This document shows, in pieces, positions 51,942 to 61,874 of a stretch of 64,000 nt of DNA. A model generated the notes under the pieces. It saw only the letters and a program-made list of their open reading frames with translations, did not search any database and was not told the origin of the DNA. This stretch comes from Cryobacterium cheniae. GTDB lineage: Bacteria > Actinomycetota > Actinomycetes > Actinomycetales > Microbacteriaceae. Within the stretch, counting starts at the first letter, position 1; each line of letters starts with the position of its first letter. The translations under genes were made by a program, and so were the position numbers. The stretch lies in contig NZ_SOGN01000041.1 of assembly GCF_004403395.1 (NCBI RefSeq), positions 16,288-80,287 of the forward strand. Direction: 5' to 3'.

Positions 51942-53476
51942 CAGAAGATTCCGTTCGCGGTGGGGAGCGAGGCGAGCAGCCCGTTGTGGGCCACGATGGT
52001 GAGCTGGCCGAGCTCCCCGGCTCCGAGCCGCGGTAGGCGTTCGGCCGCACTGAGGAAGCGCACGATCTCGCCCTCCTCGACGATTCCCTGCGCGAGGGTG
52101 CGGAACTTGTTCACGTATTCGGCCCGCCCGAACGGTTTCGCTCCGAGCGGGTGGGCGTCGGCGACGGCGATCTCGTCCACGATCCGGCTGCCGTCGGTGA
52201 GCTCGATCTCGACGCGACCGCCGAAGGCCTTCTCGGCCGGGTCCAGCGAATGGTATCGGCGGGTCCACTCCGGGTCCTCCGTGGTGGTCACCTTGTTCCA
52301 GAGGGCGACCGTGTCGGCCCGGCCGGCGCGTTCGGGCCGGTAGGAGTCCACGTGGTGCCAGCTGCCGTCCTGCAGGGCGACCGTGAAGATATACGGGATG
52401 GAGTGGTCGAGCGTCTCCCGGCTGGCCGTGGGGTCGTACTTCTGCGGGTCGTTCGCGCCCGATCCGATCACGTAGTGGGTGTGGTGGCTGGTGTGGATGA
52501 CGACGGATGCGACGTTGGCCGGGTCGGACAACGCCGGGTGCTCCCGGTGCAGCTTCCGGGCCAGGTCGATCCAGGCCTGCGCCTGATACTCCGCCGAGTG
52601 CTCCTTCGTGTAGCTGTCGAGGATGGCCCGCTTCGTTTCACCGGCCGAGGGCAGTGACACCTCGTAGGCGGCAGCGGGGCCGTCGAGCAGCCAGGCGATC
52701 ACGCCGTCTTCGCCCTCGTAGATCGGGGTGGGGCTGGTTTCGCCGCGCATCGCGCGGTCGACCGCTTCCACCGCCATCTTGCCGGCGAAGGCCGGGGCGT
52801 GCGCCTTCCAGCTGGAGATCTCGCCCTTCCGCGACTGCCGGGTGGCCGTCGTGGTGTGCAGGGCCTGCCCCACGGCCTGGAAGATGGTCTCGGGGTCGAG
52901 TCCGAGCAGGGTGCCGATGCCGGCGGCGGCCGACGGGCCGAGGTGTGCGACGTGGTCGATCTTGTGCGCATGCAAGCTGATGCCCTTGACCAGGTCGATC
53001 TGGATCTCGTAGCCGGTGGCGATGCCGCGCACGAGGTCGCGACCGGTCAGGCCGCGGGCGGTGGCGAGGTGCTGGGCGACCGCGACGACCGGCGGGATGT
53101 TGTCGCCGGGGTGTGAATACTCCGCGGCGAGGAACGTGTCGTGGTAGTCCAGTTCGCGCACGGCCACGCCGTTGGCCCAGGCCGCCCATTCCGGCGACAC
53201 CCGGCGGGAGAGCTGCTCGCCGAACACGGTCGCCCCGATGCCGTTCAACGAGCGCGGATGCGCCAGCGCCTGCGTGCGTGCCGACACCACCGGCCGCCGG
53301 GTCAACGACGCCGCGGCGACCGCGGCGTTGTCGATCACCCGGTTGATGATCATCTCGGTCACCTCGTCGGTCACCTCGACCGGGTCTGCGGCGCACAAGG
53401 CGATCTTCCAGGCGAGCTGGTCGGTGCGGGCGAGGTTCTCGTCGCTGCGGTGAACGCGAACGTGGTGAAGCTGCAC
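51941..53476 (-). CDS. prpD: 2-methylcitrate dehydratase
   Basis: Dehydrates 2-methylcitrate to 2-methyl-cis-aconitate. The 511-residue protein belongs to the MmgE/PrpD family: [66 protein letters not shown] and [11 protein letters not shown] are all typical. It is the first gene of the prpD-prpB-prpC run, 24 bases after the GntR gene stops, so the regulator may be co-transcribed with it. Confidence 0.95.
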   Translation of the reverse strand: MQLHHVRVHRSDENLARTDQLAWKIALCAADPVEVTDEVTEMIINRVIDNAAVAAASLTRRPVVSARTQALAHPRSLNGIGATVFGEQLSRRVSPEWAAWANGVAVRELDYHDTFLAAEYSHPGDNIPPVVAVAQHLATARGLTGRDLVRGIATGYEIQIDLVKGISLHAHKIDHVAHLGPSAAAGIGTLLGLDPETIFQAVGQALHTTTATRQSRKGEISSWKAHAPAFAGKMAVEAVDRAMRGETSPTPIYEGEDGVIAWLLDGPAAAYEVSLPSAGETKRAILDSYTKEHSAEYQAQAWIDLARKLHREHPALSDPANVASVVIHTSHHTHYVIGSGANDPQKYDPTASRETLDHSIPYIFTVALQDGSWHHVDSYRPERAGRADTVALWNKVTTTEDPEWTRRYHSLDPAEKAFGGRVEIELTDGSRIVDEIAVADAHPLGAKPFGRAEYVNKFRTLAQGIVEEGEIVRFLSAAERLPRLGAGELGQLTIVAHNGLLASLPTANGIF

Positions 53477-53500
53477 GGTGGATCCCTTCGATTAGGTCGA

Positions 53501-54238
53501 TTAGTTCGGTGAGTGCGAGTGATGCGCCGAGCGCGGCGCCGGGCCGGCCGGAACGACTCCGGCCTCCCCGAGCGTCCCGAGAACGCTAGTGAGGCTCTGG
53601 TGAAGGTGCACATGCGTGGCGTGGGCGGCGAGCGACGAGTCGCCCGCGAGCACGGCATCCACGATCAGGAGGTGCTCGGCGGCGGCGCTGCGGAGCCGGT
53701 GGGGGTTGTCCCGGGCCAGGCGACGGATGCGGGCGAGGTGCGTGCGCACCCCGGCGAGCGCCCCCACGAGGAAGGGGTTCGCGACGGCCGCGTCGAGGGC
53801 GAGGTCGAATTCATCGATCAGCTCGTAGTAGCGGCGCAGCCCCGCGTCGCCGTGCCGGAGCAGCTCCGGGGCCGCAACGAACTGCGCGCGCAGGGCCTCG
53901 AAGACCGCGGGGTCACGGCGTTCGGCGGCGATGCGGGCGGCGTGTTCTTCCAGGGCCCGGCGCACCTCGTAGAGTTCCCGGATGCTGTCCACGCTCATCT
54001 CGGTGACCATGAAACCGCGGCCGGGGCGGCCGGCCACCAGCCCGTCGGCGATCAGCCGGGCGATCGCCGCGCGCAGCGGGGTACGCGAGACCCCGATCCG
54101 GGCCGATTGCTCCACCTCGAGCAGCCCGGTGCCGGGCACCAGGAGCCCGTCGAGAATCTCTCCGCGGAGCTGTCGGTAGGCGCGTTCACTCGCGCGAACC
54201 GGGCCGGTGCTCCCCGTCGTTGGGGTTTCTGTATACAC
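53501..54238 (-). CDS. GntR-family regulator (FadR/FCD type) of the propionate locus
   Basis: A 245-residue regulator: winged helix at about 17-82 (RASERAYRQLRGEILDGLL, ARIGVSRTPLRAAIARLIADGLV) and an FCD ligand domain (EMSVDSIRELYEVRRALEEHAAR, then the metal-binding type helices ending HATHVHLHQSLTSV). The GTG start lies inside the palindrome TGTATACA at 54230-54237, so the protein probably represses itself. Placed between the prpDBC and prpE arms, it is the likely propionate regulator in place of the PrpR types of other bacteria. Confidence 0.92.
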   Translation of the reverse strand: MYTETPTTGSTGPVRASERAYRQLRGEILDGLLVPGTGLLEVEQSARIGVSRTPLRAAIARLIADGLVAGRPGRGFMVTEMSVDSIRELYEVRRALEEHAARIAAERRDPAVFEALRAQFVAAPELLRHGDAGLRRYYELIDEFDLALDAAVANPFLVGALAGVRTHLARIRRLARDNPHRLRSAAAEHLLIVDAVLAGDSSLAAHATHVHLHQSLTSVLGTLGEAGVVPAGPAPRSAHHSHSPN

Positions 54239-54240
54239 AG
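54229..54240. promoter_or_regulatory. GntR operator 1 overlapping the regulator start codon
   Basis: CTGTATACACAG with a perfect TGTATACA core at 54230-54237. It covers the GTG start of the regulator on the minus strand, which suggests that binding blocks its expression. It shares its core with operator 2 about 60 bases away. Confidence 0.75.
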
Positions 54241-54289
54241 ATCACATGTTATTCCCTTCTTGCCGGTTCTATGCAAGACTTCAGCAATT

Positions 54290-54303
54290 CTATGTATACA
54301 TAG
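54290..54303. promoter_or_regulatory. GntR operator 2 in the prpE leader
   Basis: CTATGTATACATAG is a perfect 14-base palindrome at 54290-54303, ending 21 bases before the prpE ATG. It shares the TGTATACA core with operator 1. The two sites lie between the divergent arms, so one regulator can control both. Confidence 0.8.
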
Positions 54304-54324
54304 GGCTTCAACGGGGAGGTTCGA

Positions 54325-56259
54325 ATGTCAAGGGAAGCGGCAGCGGGATATCACGACCTCTGGCAGCAGAGCGTCGCGGTCCACACTCGTTCGGCATTCT
54401 GGCTGCAGGCGGCGCAGGCGATCGACTGGACCCTGCCTCCGACGGTGGCCATGGAGGAGCGCTCCCCCGGCGCCTGGCGCTGGTTCCCGGACGGCGAACT
54501 CAACACCAGCTACAACGCGCTCGACCGTCACGTTCTCGCCGGCCGCGGCGACCAGACGGCCGTCATCTACGACTCGGCGATGTCCGGCACCCGGGTACGT
54601 CTGAGCTACCGAGAACTTCTGGGGCGCGTCGAGCGCTTCGCCGGGGTGCTCCGCGCCAACGACGTCGGCCAGGGCGACCGGGTGATCGTGTACCTGCCGA
54701 TGATCCCGGAAGCCATCGTCGCCATGCTGGCGTGTGCCCGCATCGGCGCCATCCACTCCGTCGTCTTCGGCGGCTTCGCCGCCAGCGAGCTCGCCGTACG
54801 GATCGACGATGCGCGGCCGACCGTGATCGTGACCGCCTCCGGCGGCCTCGAACCGGGCCGGGCGGTCGAATACCTGCCGCTGGTCGAACGCGCCCTCGCT
54901 CGCAGCAAGGGATCGGTGCGCACGGTCATCGTGCGCGACCGGGAAATGATCCCCGGCTGCGCCGCCGACTACGCCGACACCGGTGACGTGGCCTGGCTGG
55001 ACTGGGCCCACGAGGAGAACGAGGCGGTTCCGGCGGCGCCGGTCAGCCTGCGCTCCGAAGACCCGCTGTACATCCTGTACACCTCCGGCACGACCGGCAG
55101 CCCGAAGGGGATCGTCCGTGACAACGGCGGCCACGCGGTGGCGCTGGCCTGGTCGATGGCCAATATCTACAACATCAAGCCCGGCGACGTATTCTGGGCG
55201 GCTTCGGACGTCGGCTGGGTGGTCGGCCATTCGTACATCGTCTACGCACCGCTGCTGTCCGGCGCCACCACGGTCATCTACGAGGGCAAACCGGTCGGCA
55301 CCCCCGATGCCGGGGCATTCTGGCGCGTGGTGGAGGACTACCGGGTGTCGGTCCTGTTCACGGCACCCACGGCCATCCGCGCCATCCGCCGGGTCGACCC
55401 TGACCTGGTCGAACTGGCCAGGCACGACATTTCCAGCCTGCACGGCCTGTTCCTGGCCGGCGAACGCCTCGACCCGGAGACATACCACTGGGCCAATGAC
55501 GGCCTGCACTGCCCCGTGGTCGACCACTGGTGGCAGACCGAGACCGGCTGGGCGATTGCGGCGAACCCGCGCGGCCTCGCCGACATCCCCACCAAGCCCG
55601 GCTCCGCCACGTTCCCGGTGCCCGGATACGACATCGTCATCCTCGATTCCAAGGGAAAACCGGTCAAGCGGACCGGCACGGACGGCAACATCGCCATCCG
55701 CCTCCCGCTGCCGCCCGGTACCCTGCTCGGGGTCTGGGGCAGTGAGGACCGCTACCAGAGCGCCTACCTGTCGGCGTTCCCCGGGTTCTACGCCACCGGG
55801 GACTCCGGCCACTTCGACGACGACGGCTACCTCTACGTGATGGGCCGCACCGACGACGTGATCAACGTCGCCGGGCACCGGCTGTCCACCGGCTCGCTCG
55901 AGGAGGTGCTCACCCTGCACCCGGCGGTCGCCGAGTGCGCGGTACTCGGGGTGCACGACCCGCTCAAGGGGCAGCGCGCGGCAGGCTTCGTCACGCTCAA
56001 GGCCGGGGCCACGATCGATCACGACACCCTCGCCGCGGAGCTCATCGCGCTGGTGCGGGACCATGTCGGGCCGGTGGCCGCGTTCCGGGACGTGACTATC
56101 CTGGATCGACTGCCGAAGACCCGGTCGGGAAAGATCCTCCGCAAGACCATCCGGCAGATCGTCGACGGCGAGCCCTACACGGTGCCGCCCACGATCGAGG
56201 ACCCGACAGTCCTCGACGCCCTGAAGCAGGCCGTGCACGGCGTCCGCCCGCACCCCTGA
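54325..56259 (+). CDS. prpE: Propionyl-CoA synthetase (acetyl-CoA synthetase family)
   Basis: Activates propionate to propionyl-CoA with ATP. The 644-residue acyl-CoA synthetase starts GYHDLWQQSVAVHTRSAFW. It shows the AMP-binding loop YILYTSGTTGSPKGIV, VVDHWWQTETGWAIA (acid-binding pocket), the hinge region ATGDSGHFDDDGYLYVMGR and the catalytic Lys in PKTRSGKILRKTIRQI. The PrpE-like start and the context of prpDBC favour propionate over acetate. GGGGAGGTTCGA precedes the ATG. Confidence 0.93.
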   Translation: MSREAAAGYHDLWQQSVAVHTRSAFWLQAAQAIDWTLPPTVAMEERSPGAWRWFPDGELNTSYNALDRHVLAGRGDQTAVIYDSAMSGTRVRLSYRELLGRVERFAGVLRANDVGQGDRVIVYLPMIPEAIVAMLACARIGAIHSVVFGGFAASELAVRIDDARPTVIVTASGGLEPGRAVEYLPLVERALARSKGSVRTVIVRDREMIPGCAADYADTGDVAWLDWAHEENEAVPAAPVSLRSEDPLYILYTSGTTGSPKGIVRDNGGHAVALAWSMANIYNIKPGDVFWAASDVGWVVGHSYIVYAPLLSGATTVIYEGKPVGTPDAGAFWRVVEDYRVSVLFTAPTAIRAIRRVDPDLVELARHDISSLHGLFLAGERLDPETYHWANDGLHCPVVDHWWQTETGWAIAANPRGLADIPTKPGSATFPVPGYDIVILDSKGKPVKRTGTDGNIAIRLPLPPGTLLGVWGSEDRYQSAYLSAFPGFYATGDSGHFDDDGYLYVMGRTDDVINVAGHRLSTGSLEEVLTLHPAVAECAVLGVHDPLKGQRAAGFVTLKAGATIDHDTLAAELIALVRDHVGPVAAFRDVTILDRLPKTRSGKILRKTIRQIVDGEPYTVPPTIEDPTVLDALKQAVHGVRPHP

Positions 56260-56332
56260 ATCATCCGTCACCCCCACAGATCACCCCGCACCATCCCACA
56301 CAGCGCACCTTCACCGGAGCAAAGGAGCCCGC

Positions 56333-56692
56333 ATGACGGAATCATTGCAAGACAAACTCTCGGACGGAGTAGAACCGTCCACCATCGACTACGTCGCGTA
56401 TGAGAAGACGCCGAAGTTCATCCAGCTGAAGAAGCAGCGGCGCGGATTCGTGTTGCCGCTGGCCGCGTTCTTCTTCATCTGGTATTTCGCCTTCGTGCTC
56501 GTGGCCGCCTACCTGCCCGAGGTGATGGCGATCCCCGTCTTCGGCAAGTTCAACCTCGGACTGGTGCTCGGACTCGGCCAGTTCGTCACCACCTTCGCCA
56601 TCACCATGTGGTACGTGTCGTACTCGAACCGCCGTCTCGACCCCCTCGGGGCCGAGCTGCGTGCCGAGCTTGAGGAGATGGACAAGAAATGA
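56333..56692 (+). CDS. DUF485 small membrane protein
   Basis: A 119-residue protein with two transmembrane helices (about 41-62 and 77-98) and the family pattern RRGFVLPLAAFFFIWYFAFVLVAAYLPEVM. DUF485 (YjcH-like) proteins regularly precede ActP-type symporters and are thought to act as their partner. Its stop overlaps the symporter ATG by four bases. The gene lies 73 bases after prpE. Confidence 0.92.
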   Translation: MTESLQDKLSDGVEPSTIDYVAYEKTPKFIQLKKQRRGFVLPLAAFFFIWYFAFVLVAAYLPEVMAIPVFGKFNLGLVLGLGQFVTTFAITMWYVSYSNRRLDPLGAELRAELEEMDKK

Positions 56693-58332
56693 TCGCACCC
56701 AGCATTCTGCAGTCGCTGCCGGGCCGGCTGGCCCAGGCGGTCGAACCCACGGAGAACAACCCCGTGCTGAACATCTCGATCTTCCTGGCCTTCGTGGCCG
56801 TGACGCTGATCGTCGTCATCCGGGCCGGGCGCAACAACAAGACCGCGGCCGACTACTACACCGGCGGCCGGTCCTTCACCGGACCGCAGAACGGGTTCGC
56901 CATCGCCGGCGACTATCTCTCCGCGGCGTCATTCCTCGGCATCGTCGGGGCGATCGCGGTCAGCGGCTATGACGGCTTCCTGTACTCGATCGGATTCCTC
57001 GTGGCCTGGCTCGTCGCCCTGCTGCTGGTGGCCGAGCTCATGCGCAACACGGGCAAGTACACCATGGCGGATGTGCTCTCCTTCCGTCTGCGGCAGGGCC
57101 CCGTGCGCGTGGCCGCGGCGACGACCACCCTGGCCGTGTGCTTCTTCTACCTCCTCGCCCAGATGGCCGGAGCCGGTGGCCTCGTGTCACTGCTCCTCGG
57201 CATCAACGACAAGATCGGCCAGTCGGTCGTGGTCACCGTCGTCGGCGGCCTGATGATCATGTACGTGCTCATCGGCGGGATGAAGGGCACCACCTGGGTG
57301 CAGATCATCAAGGCCTTCCTGCTCATCATCGGCGCGTTCGCGATGACCGTCTGGGTGCTGGCCATCAACGGCTTCAACTTCTCGGCACTTCTGGACTCGG
57401 CCATCGCGGCCTCCACGAGCGTGCCGGCCGACGCCATCCTGGTGCCCGGCCTGAAGTACGGCGAGAACCCGCTCGACTTCGTCTCGCTGGCCATCGCCCT
57501 GGTGCTCGGCACCGCGGGCCTGCCGCACGTGCTGATGCGCTTTTACACGGTGCCCAGCGCCAAGGAAGCCCGTCGCTCGGTCGTCTGGGCGATCTGGCTG
57601 ATCGGCGCGTTCTACCTGTTCACCCTGGTGCTCGGCTTCGGTGCCGCCGCCCTCGTCGGAGCCGACACCATCCTCGCCGCTCCCGGCGGCGTGAACTCGG
57701 CCGCGCCGCTGCTGTCCCTCGCCCTCGGCGGACCGCTGCTGCTCGGTTTCATCTCCGCCATCGCCTTCGCCACGATCCTGGCCGTGGTGGCCGGGATCAC
57801 GATCACCGCCGCCACCTCCTTCGCGCACGACATCTACATGAGCGTGATCAAAAAGGGCAAGGGTGACCCTGACGCCGAGGTCAAGGTTGCTCGCCGCACC
57901 GTCGTCGTGATCGGAATCCTCTCGATCGCCGGCGGCATCGGCGTCCAGGGGCAGAACATCGCCTTCCTGGTGGCCCTGGCCTTCGCCGTCGCGGCGAGCG
58001 CCAACCTGCCGACCATTTTGTACTCGCTCTTCTGGCGCGGATTCACCACCCGCGGCGCCGTGTGGAGCATGTACGGCGGCCTCGCGGTCACCGTCGGGCT
58101 GATCATCTTCTCGCCGGTCTTCTCCGGCACGGAGACGTCGATGTTCGGTGCAGGCGTCGACTTCGCCTGGTTCCCGCTCAGCAACCCCGGCATCATCTCC
58201 ATCCCGGTCGGGTTCTTCCTCGGCTGGCTCGGTTCGGTCACCAGCACCCGCAAGGAAGACCCGCTGCTGGCTGCGGAGATGTCGGTGCGGTCCATGACCG
58301 GCTTCGGCGCCGAGAAGGCCTCCGAGCACTAG
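56689..58332 (+). CDS. actP: Cation:monocarboxylate symporter (ActP type, sodium:solute symporter family)
   Basis: A 547-residue transporter with about 13 helices. GDYLSAASFLGIVGAIAVSGYDG and LPHVLMRFYTVPSAKEARRSV are signature segments of ActP-like carriers. E. coli ActP imports acetate and related short-chain acids with sodium. With prpE and DUF485 in front, import of propionate is the likely role here. The gene is followed by a hairpin. Confidence 0.92.
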   Translation: MIAPSILQSLPGRLAQAVEPTENNPVLNISIFLAFVAVTLIVVIRAGRNNKTAADYYTGGRSFTGPQNGFAIAGDYLSAASFLGIVGAIAVSGYDGFLYSIGFLVAWLVALLLVAELMRNTGKYTMADVLSFRLRQGPVRVAAATTTLAVCFFYLLAQMAGAGGLVSLLLGINDKIGQSVVVTVVGGLMIMYVLIGGMKGTTWVQIIKAFLLIIGAFAMTVWVLAINGFNFSALLDSAIAASTSVPADAILVPGLKYGENPLDFVSLAIALVLGTAGLPHVLMRFYTVPSAKEARRSVVWAIWLIGAFYLFTLVLGFGAAALVGADTILAAPGGVNSAAPLLSLALGGPLLLGFISAIAFATILAVVAGITITAATSFAHDIYMSVIKKGKGDPDAEVKVARRTVVVIGILSIAGGIGVQGQNIAFLVALAFAVAASANLPTILYSLFWRGFTTRGAVWSMYGGLAVTVGLIIFSPVFSGTETSMFGAGVDFAWFPLSNPGIISIPVGFFLGWLGSVTSTRKEDPLLAAEMSVRSMTGFGAEKASEH

Positions 58333-58355
58333 ACGCACACAGAGACCGACCGGCA

Positions 58356-58403
58356 CGACCACCACTCCCCTCGGCTGTACCCCAGCCGGGGGGAGTAGTG
58401 TCG
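58356..58403. terminator. Hairpin between actP and a convergent SDR gene
   Basis: ACTCCCCTCGGCTG pairs with CAGCCGGGGGGAGT (58364-58396) with small bulges, and outer CGAC/GTCG can extend it. A TTTTT run follows at about 58414-58420, inside the end of the convergent gene. It probably ends both transcripts. Confidence 0.75.
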
Positions 58404-58411
58404 TCCGCGCG

Positions 58412-59191
58412 TCAGTTTTTGGGAGCCAGCGGTTCCCGCGTGATTCTCGTGGGGGCCGCCTGCGCGAGAGGCTTGATCACGATCAGGTCCAGGTTGACGT
58501 GGGCCGGGCGTTCGACGCTCGACACGATCGTCTCGGCAATATCTTCGGCGGTGAGCGGATTCGGCACCCCGGCGTAGGCCGCGGCGGCCTTCTCCGCGTC
58601 ACCGTTGAAGCGCACCAGCCCGAATTCCTCGGTCTGTACCATCCCGGGGGCAACCTCGATGACCCGGATCGGCTCTCCATTCAATTCCAGGCGCAATACT
58701 TCCATCAGGGCGTGCGCGGCGAACTTCGCCGCGTTGTACCCTCCACCTCCGAGGTAGGCGACATGACCGGCAATGGACGTGACCGTGACGATGTCGGCGG
58801 CGCCGCCCTCCGCCCGAATGGCGGCGCGCAGCAGCGGCAGCAGGGCACTCGTGACCCGCTTGACCGCGAGCACGTTGATCTCGAACATCCAGGCCCAGTC
58901 CTCGACCTTCGAGTCCTCGACGGTGTCCAGCCCCACCGCGCCGCCAGCGTTGTTGACCAGCGCGTGCACCGGCCCGGACGACGCGAGAAAGTCGCGCAGG
59001 GCGTCCACGTCGGCCTGCCGGGTGAGGTCGGCCGTGAAGACCCGCGCCCCGGTCTCCGCCTGCAGCGCCGCGAGGCGGTCGGCGCGTCGGGCCACCCCCA
59101 CCACATCCCAGCCCCGCTGGCGGAACAGGCGCACCGTGGCGGCGCCGATCCCCGAACTCGCACCGGTCACAACGACTCTTTTTGTACCCAT
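58412..59191 (-). CDS. Short-chain dehydrogenase/reductase (YdfG-like)
   Basis: A 259-residue SDR with TGASSGIGAATVRLF and ARRADRLAAL near the start, NNAGGAVGL, VTSIAGHVAY (Ser) and YNAAKFAAHAL (Tyr-x3-Lys). ARRADRL after the second strand favours NADP. It resembles YdfG, which reduces malonate semialdehyde, serine and 3-hydroxy acids. The ATG at 59191 matches the family start. It is divergent from the acyltransferase gene with a 26-base spacer. Confidence 0.92.
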   Translation of the reverse strand: MGTKRVVVTGASSGIGAATVRLFRQRGWDVVGVARRADRLAALQAETGARVFTADLTRQADVDALRDFLASSGPVHALVNNAGGAVGLDTVEDSKVEDWAWMFEINVLAVKRVTSALLPLLRAAIRAEGGAADIVTVTSIAGHVAYLGGGGYNAAKFAAHALMEVLRLELNGEPIRVIEVAPGMVQTEEFGLVRFNGDAEKAAAAYAGVPNPLTAEDIAETIVSSVERPAHVNLDLIVIKPLAQAAPTRITREPLAPKN

Positions 59192-59217
59192 GGCTCCATT
59201 CTGGTCGGAGACGCAGC

Positions 59218-60387
59218 ATGACGAATCCACGCGCAACCGAAACACCGCCCGCGCCGGAACAACGGGTGCCGCTCTGGGACAACGCGCGGTGGATCGCCAT
59301 CACCCTGGTGGTGGTCGGACACGCCATCCTGAAACTGATCTCCGAGTCGGATGTCGCCTATGAGTTCTATCTGTTCGTCTACGCCTTCCACGTGCCGCTG
59401 TTCGTCGCCGTCAGCGGCTACTTCGCCAGGTCGGGGCCGCTCGGCACCCGCCAACTGCACCGGCTGGTCACCGACATCGTTCTCCCCTATCTGATCTTCG
59501 AGACGATCTGGACCGTGGTGCGCTGGCTGCTCGGCGGCGAATTCCGGCTGGACTACTCGACCCCTTCCTGGACGCTGTGGTTCCTGATCGCCATCCTGGT
59601 CTGGCGCCTGGCCCTGCCCTTTCTCGTGCTGCTGCGCCATCCGGTGATGATCAGCATGATCATCTCCGTCGGGGCCGGCTACTTCGCGTCGATCGACAGC
59701 ACCTTCGCCCTGTCCCGCACGCTCGGCCTGCTGCCGTTCTTCGTCTTCGGCTGGCAGTTGCGCCAGTGGAAGATCACCGACCGCTGGTTGGGGCTGCACG
59801 CCTCCGCAGTGGGGATTTGGCGGATCGGCGCGATCACGCTGTTCACGGCGCTGTTGGGCGTGATCGTGGCGAACATCGACTCCCTGCGCGAGGCGCAGGT
59901 CCGCCAGTTCCTGCTCTACAACGAGGCCTACCCCACGTTCGGTTACGACCAGCTGTGGGCCGGTGGCATCCGTCTGGGTCTCATGCTGCTCGCGTTCGCC
60001 CTCATCGTGGCGTTCCTGCTGCTCATCCCCCGGCGGCGCACCTGGTTCACGACCTTCGGCGCGGCCACCATGTACATCTACCTGCTGCACAGTTTCGTGC
60101 TGTTCCCTCTCCGGGAGACCGGGGTGCTCGGCGGACCCCAGCCGGGCTGGGTGCTGCCCGCGATGATCGTGTTCAGCGTGCTGATCTCCATCGCCCTCTC
60201 GCAGCGGGTGGTGCGCACCGTGTTCCACCCGCTGGTCGAGCCGCGCGCCCGGTGGCTGTTCCGTAAGGAGGCGCGAACGGACACGGGAACGATCGTCCTG
60301 CCGCACCTGGAGCCGATCGTCGAACCAACACCCGAGCCGCCGCCCGTCACCCCGCCCGCTGCGACGCCGCCGGACGCACCGCGCTGA
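59218..60387 (+). CDS. Acyltransferase-3-family membrane protein
   Basis: A 389-residue membrane protein with about ten helices. The first helix has RWIAITLVVVGHAILKLI with the conserved His of acyltransferase family 3, followed by FVYAFHVPLFVAVSGYFAR, as in fucose 4-O-acetylase-like proteins. The proline-rich C-terminal tail (about 45 residues) is cytoplasmic or low in structure. It probably O-acetylates a cell-surface sugar. The ATG at 59218 has GGAG about 7 bases upstream. The frame above is not typical. Confidence 0.87.
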   Translation: MTNPRATETPPAPEQRVPLWDNARWIAITLVVVGHAILKLISESDVAYEFYLFVYAFHVPLFVAVSGYFARSGPLGTRQLHRLVTDIVLPYLIFETIWTVVRWLLGGEFRLDYSTPSWTLWFLIAILVWRLALPFLVLLRHPVMISMIISVGAGYFASIDSTFALSRTLGLLPFFVFGWQLRQWKITDRWLGLHASAVGIWRIGAITLFTALLGVIVANIDSLREAQVRQFLLYNEAYPTFGYDQLWAGGIRLGLMLLAFALIVAFLLLIPRRRTWFTTFGAATMYIYLLHSFVLFPLRETGVLGGPQPGWVLPAMIVFSVLISIALSQRVVRTVFHPLVEPRARWLFRKEARTDTGTIVLPHLEPIVEPTPEPPPVTPPAATPPDAPR

Positions 60388-60417
60388 CCGCTTCGTGACG
60401 CTGTGTTTCGGAGTCCG

Positions 60418-60447
60418 TTGCCGCGCCGGCGACCCCCTGCCTAAACT
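60418..60447 (+). promoter_or_regulatory. Promoter-like sequence upstream of metY
   Basis: TTGCCG at 60418-60423 and TAAACT at 60442-60447 are separated by 18 bases and lie about 60 bases before the metY ATG. This fits a sigma-70-type promoter for the methionine genes. The leader of about 50 bases shows no clear SAM riboswitch. Confidence 0.5.
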
Positions 60448-60504
60448 CGCATTCAGAGCGCTGGAGGGTCCACGCTCGTCGAGGAACACCCGGGAGACCA
60501 CCTC

Positions 60505-61836
60505 ATGAGCGACACCGCTGCAGACTGGAAGTTCGAAACCAAGCAGGTGCACTCCGGTGCCCGGCCCGACCCGGCCACCAACGCCAGGGCCACCCCGATC
60601 TACCAGACCACGTCCTACGTGTTCAACAACGCCCAGCACGCGCAGGACCTGTTCGCGCTGGCCGAACCCGGCAACATCTACACCCGCATCATGAACCCGA
60701 CCCAGGCCGTCGTCGAGGAGCGCGTCGCCGCCCTCGAAGGCGGCACCGCTGCCCTGCTCCTCGCCTCGGGCCAGGCCGCCTCCACCTTCGCGGTGCTGAA
60801 CATCGCCCAGGCCGGCGACCACATCGTCTCGTCGAGCTCGATCTACGGCGGAACCTACAACCTGTTCAAGTACACGCTGGCCAAGCTGGGCATCGAGACG
60901 ACCTTCGTCGAAGACCAGGACGACCCCGAGGAGTGGCGCCGGGCGCTGCGCCCCAACACCAAGCTGTTCTTCGCCGAGACCATCGGCAACCCCAAGATCA
61001 ACGTGCTCGACATCCGCCTGGTGTCCGATGTGGCGCACGCCGGCGGGGTTCCGCTCATCGTCGACAGCACCATCGCGACCCCCTACCTGATCCGCCCGTT
61101 CGAGCACGGCGCGGACATCGTCATCCATTCGGCGACCAAGTTCCTCGGCGGCCACGGCGCGGTCATCGGCGGCGTCATCGTCGACGGCGGCAACTTCGAG
61201 TGGTCCCAGAACGTGCAGAAATTCCCCGGTCTCACCGAGCCTGACCCGTCGTACCACGGCGTCAGCTACACGGGCGCGGTCGGCGACGGCATCGCCTACA
61301 TCGTCAAGGCGCGCGTGCAGCTGCTGCGCGACCTCGGTTCCGCGATCGCCCCGGCGAGCGCCTGGCAACTCATCCAGGGCATCGAGACGCTCAGCCTGCG
61401 CATCGAACGCCACGTGCAGAACGCCCAGAACATCGCCGAGTGGCTCGAGAACCACCCGGACATCGCCTCGGTCAACTACGCGGGCCTGCCGTCGAGCCCG
61501 TGGTACGCCGCCGCCAACACGTACGCGCCCCGCGGCGTCGGCGCCGTGCTGTCGTTCGAGTTGAAGGGTGGGGTGGATGCCGGCCGCGCCCTGGTCGACA
61601 ACCTCTCCCTGTTCAGCCACCTGGCCAACATCGGCGACGTGCGGTCGCTCGTGATCCACCCGGCCTCGACCACGCACGCGCAGCTCACCCCGGAGCAGCA
61701 GCTCACGGCCGGTGTGACGCCGGGCCTGGTGCGCCTCTCCGTCGGCATCGAGAACCTCGCCGACCTGACGGCCGACCTCGAGACCGGGCTGGCGGCCGCC
61801 CGGGCGGTCGTGCAGGCATCCCGCGCCAACGCCTAG
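60505..61836 (+). CDS. metY: O-acetylhomoserine sulfhydrylase
   Basis: Makes homocysteine from O-acetylhomoserine and sulfide, using PLP. The 443-residue protein belongs to the Cys/Met metabolism PLP family: [50 protein letters not shown], and the PLP lysine in [17 protein letters not shown]. The 50-residue insert around [21 protein letters not shown] is typical for MetY and not MetB/MetC. metX, which makes its substrate, follows 38 bases later, so the two form one operon. Confidence 0.95.
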   Translation: MSDTAADWKFETKQVHSGARPDPATNARATPIYQTTSYVFNNAQHAQDLFALAEPGNIYTRIMNPTQAVVEERVAALEGGTAALLLASGQAASTFAVLNIAQAGDHIVSSSSIYGGTYNLFKYTLAKLGIETTFVEDQDDPEEWRRALRPNTKLFFAETIGNPKINVLDIRLVSDVAHAGGVPLIVDSTIATPYLIRPFEHGADIVIHSATKFLGGHGAVIGGVIVDGGNFEWSQNVQKFPGLTEPDPSYHGVSYTGAVGDGIAYIVKARVQLLRDLGSAIAPASAWQLIQGIETLSLRIERHVQNAQNIAEWLENHPDIASVNYAGLPSSPWYAAANTYAPRGVGAVLSFELKGGVDAGRALVDNLSLFSHLANIGDVRSLVIHPASTTHAQLTPEQQLTAGVTPGLVRLSVGIENLADLTADLETGLAAARAVVQASRANA

Positions 61837-61874
61837 ACCGGTTGGTGGCCGTTCACCCGGCAGAATAGGGGCCT

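Noticed and set aside
54328-56277. A 649-codon open frame opposite prpE
   Set aside because: Mirror of a certain acyl-CoA synthetase gene, with no recognisable protein.
60388-60504. SAM riboswitch before metY
   Set aside because: The leader is short and I cannot draw the multi-helix junction of known SAM classes. Only a promoter-like pair is visible.
59167-61677. An 836-codon open frame on the minus strand opposite the acyltransferase and metY genes
   Set aside because: It crosses two well-identified plus-strand genes and its translation is Arg/Gly/Glu/His-rich shadow sequence without domains.
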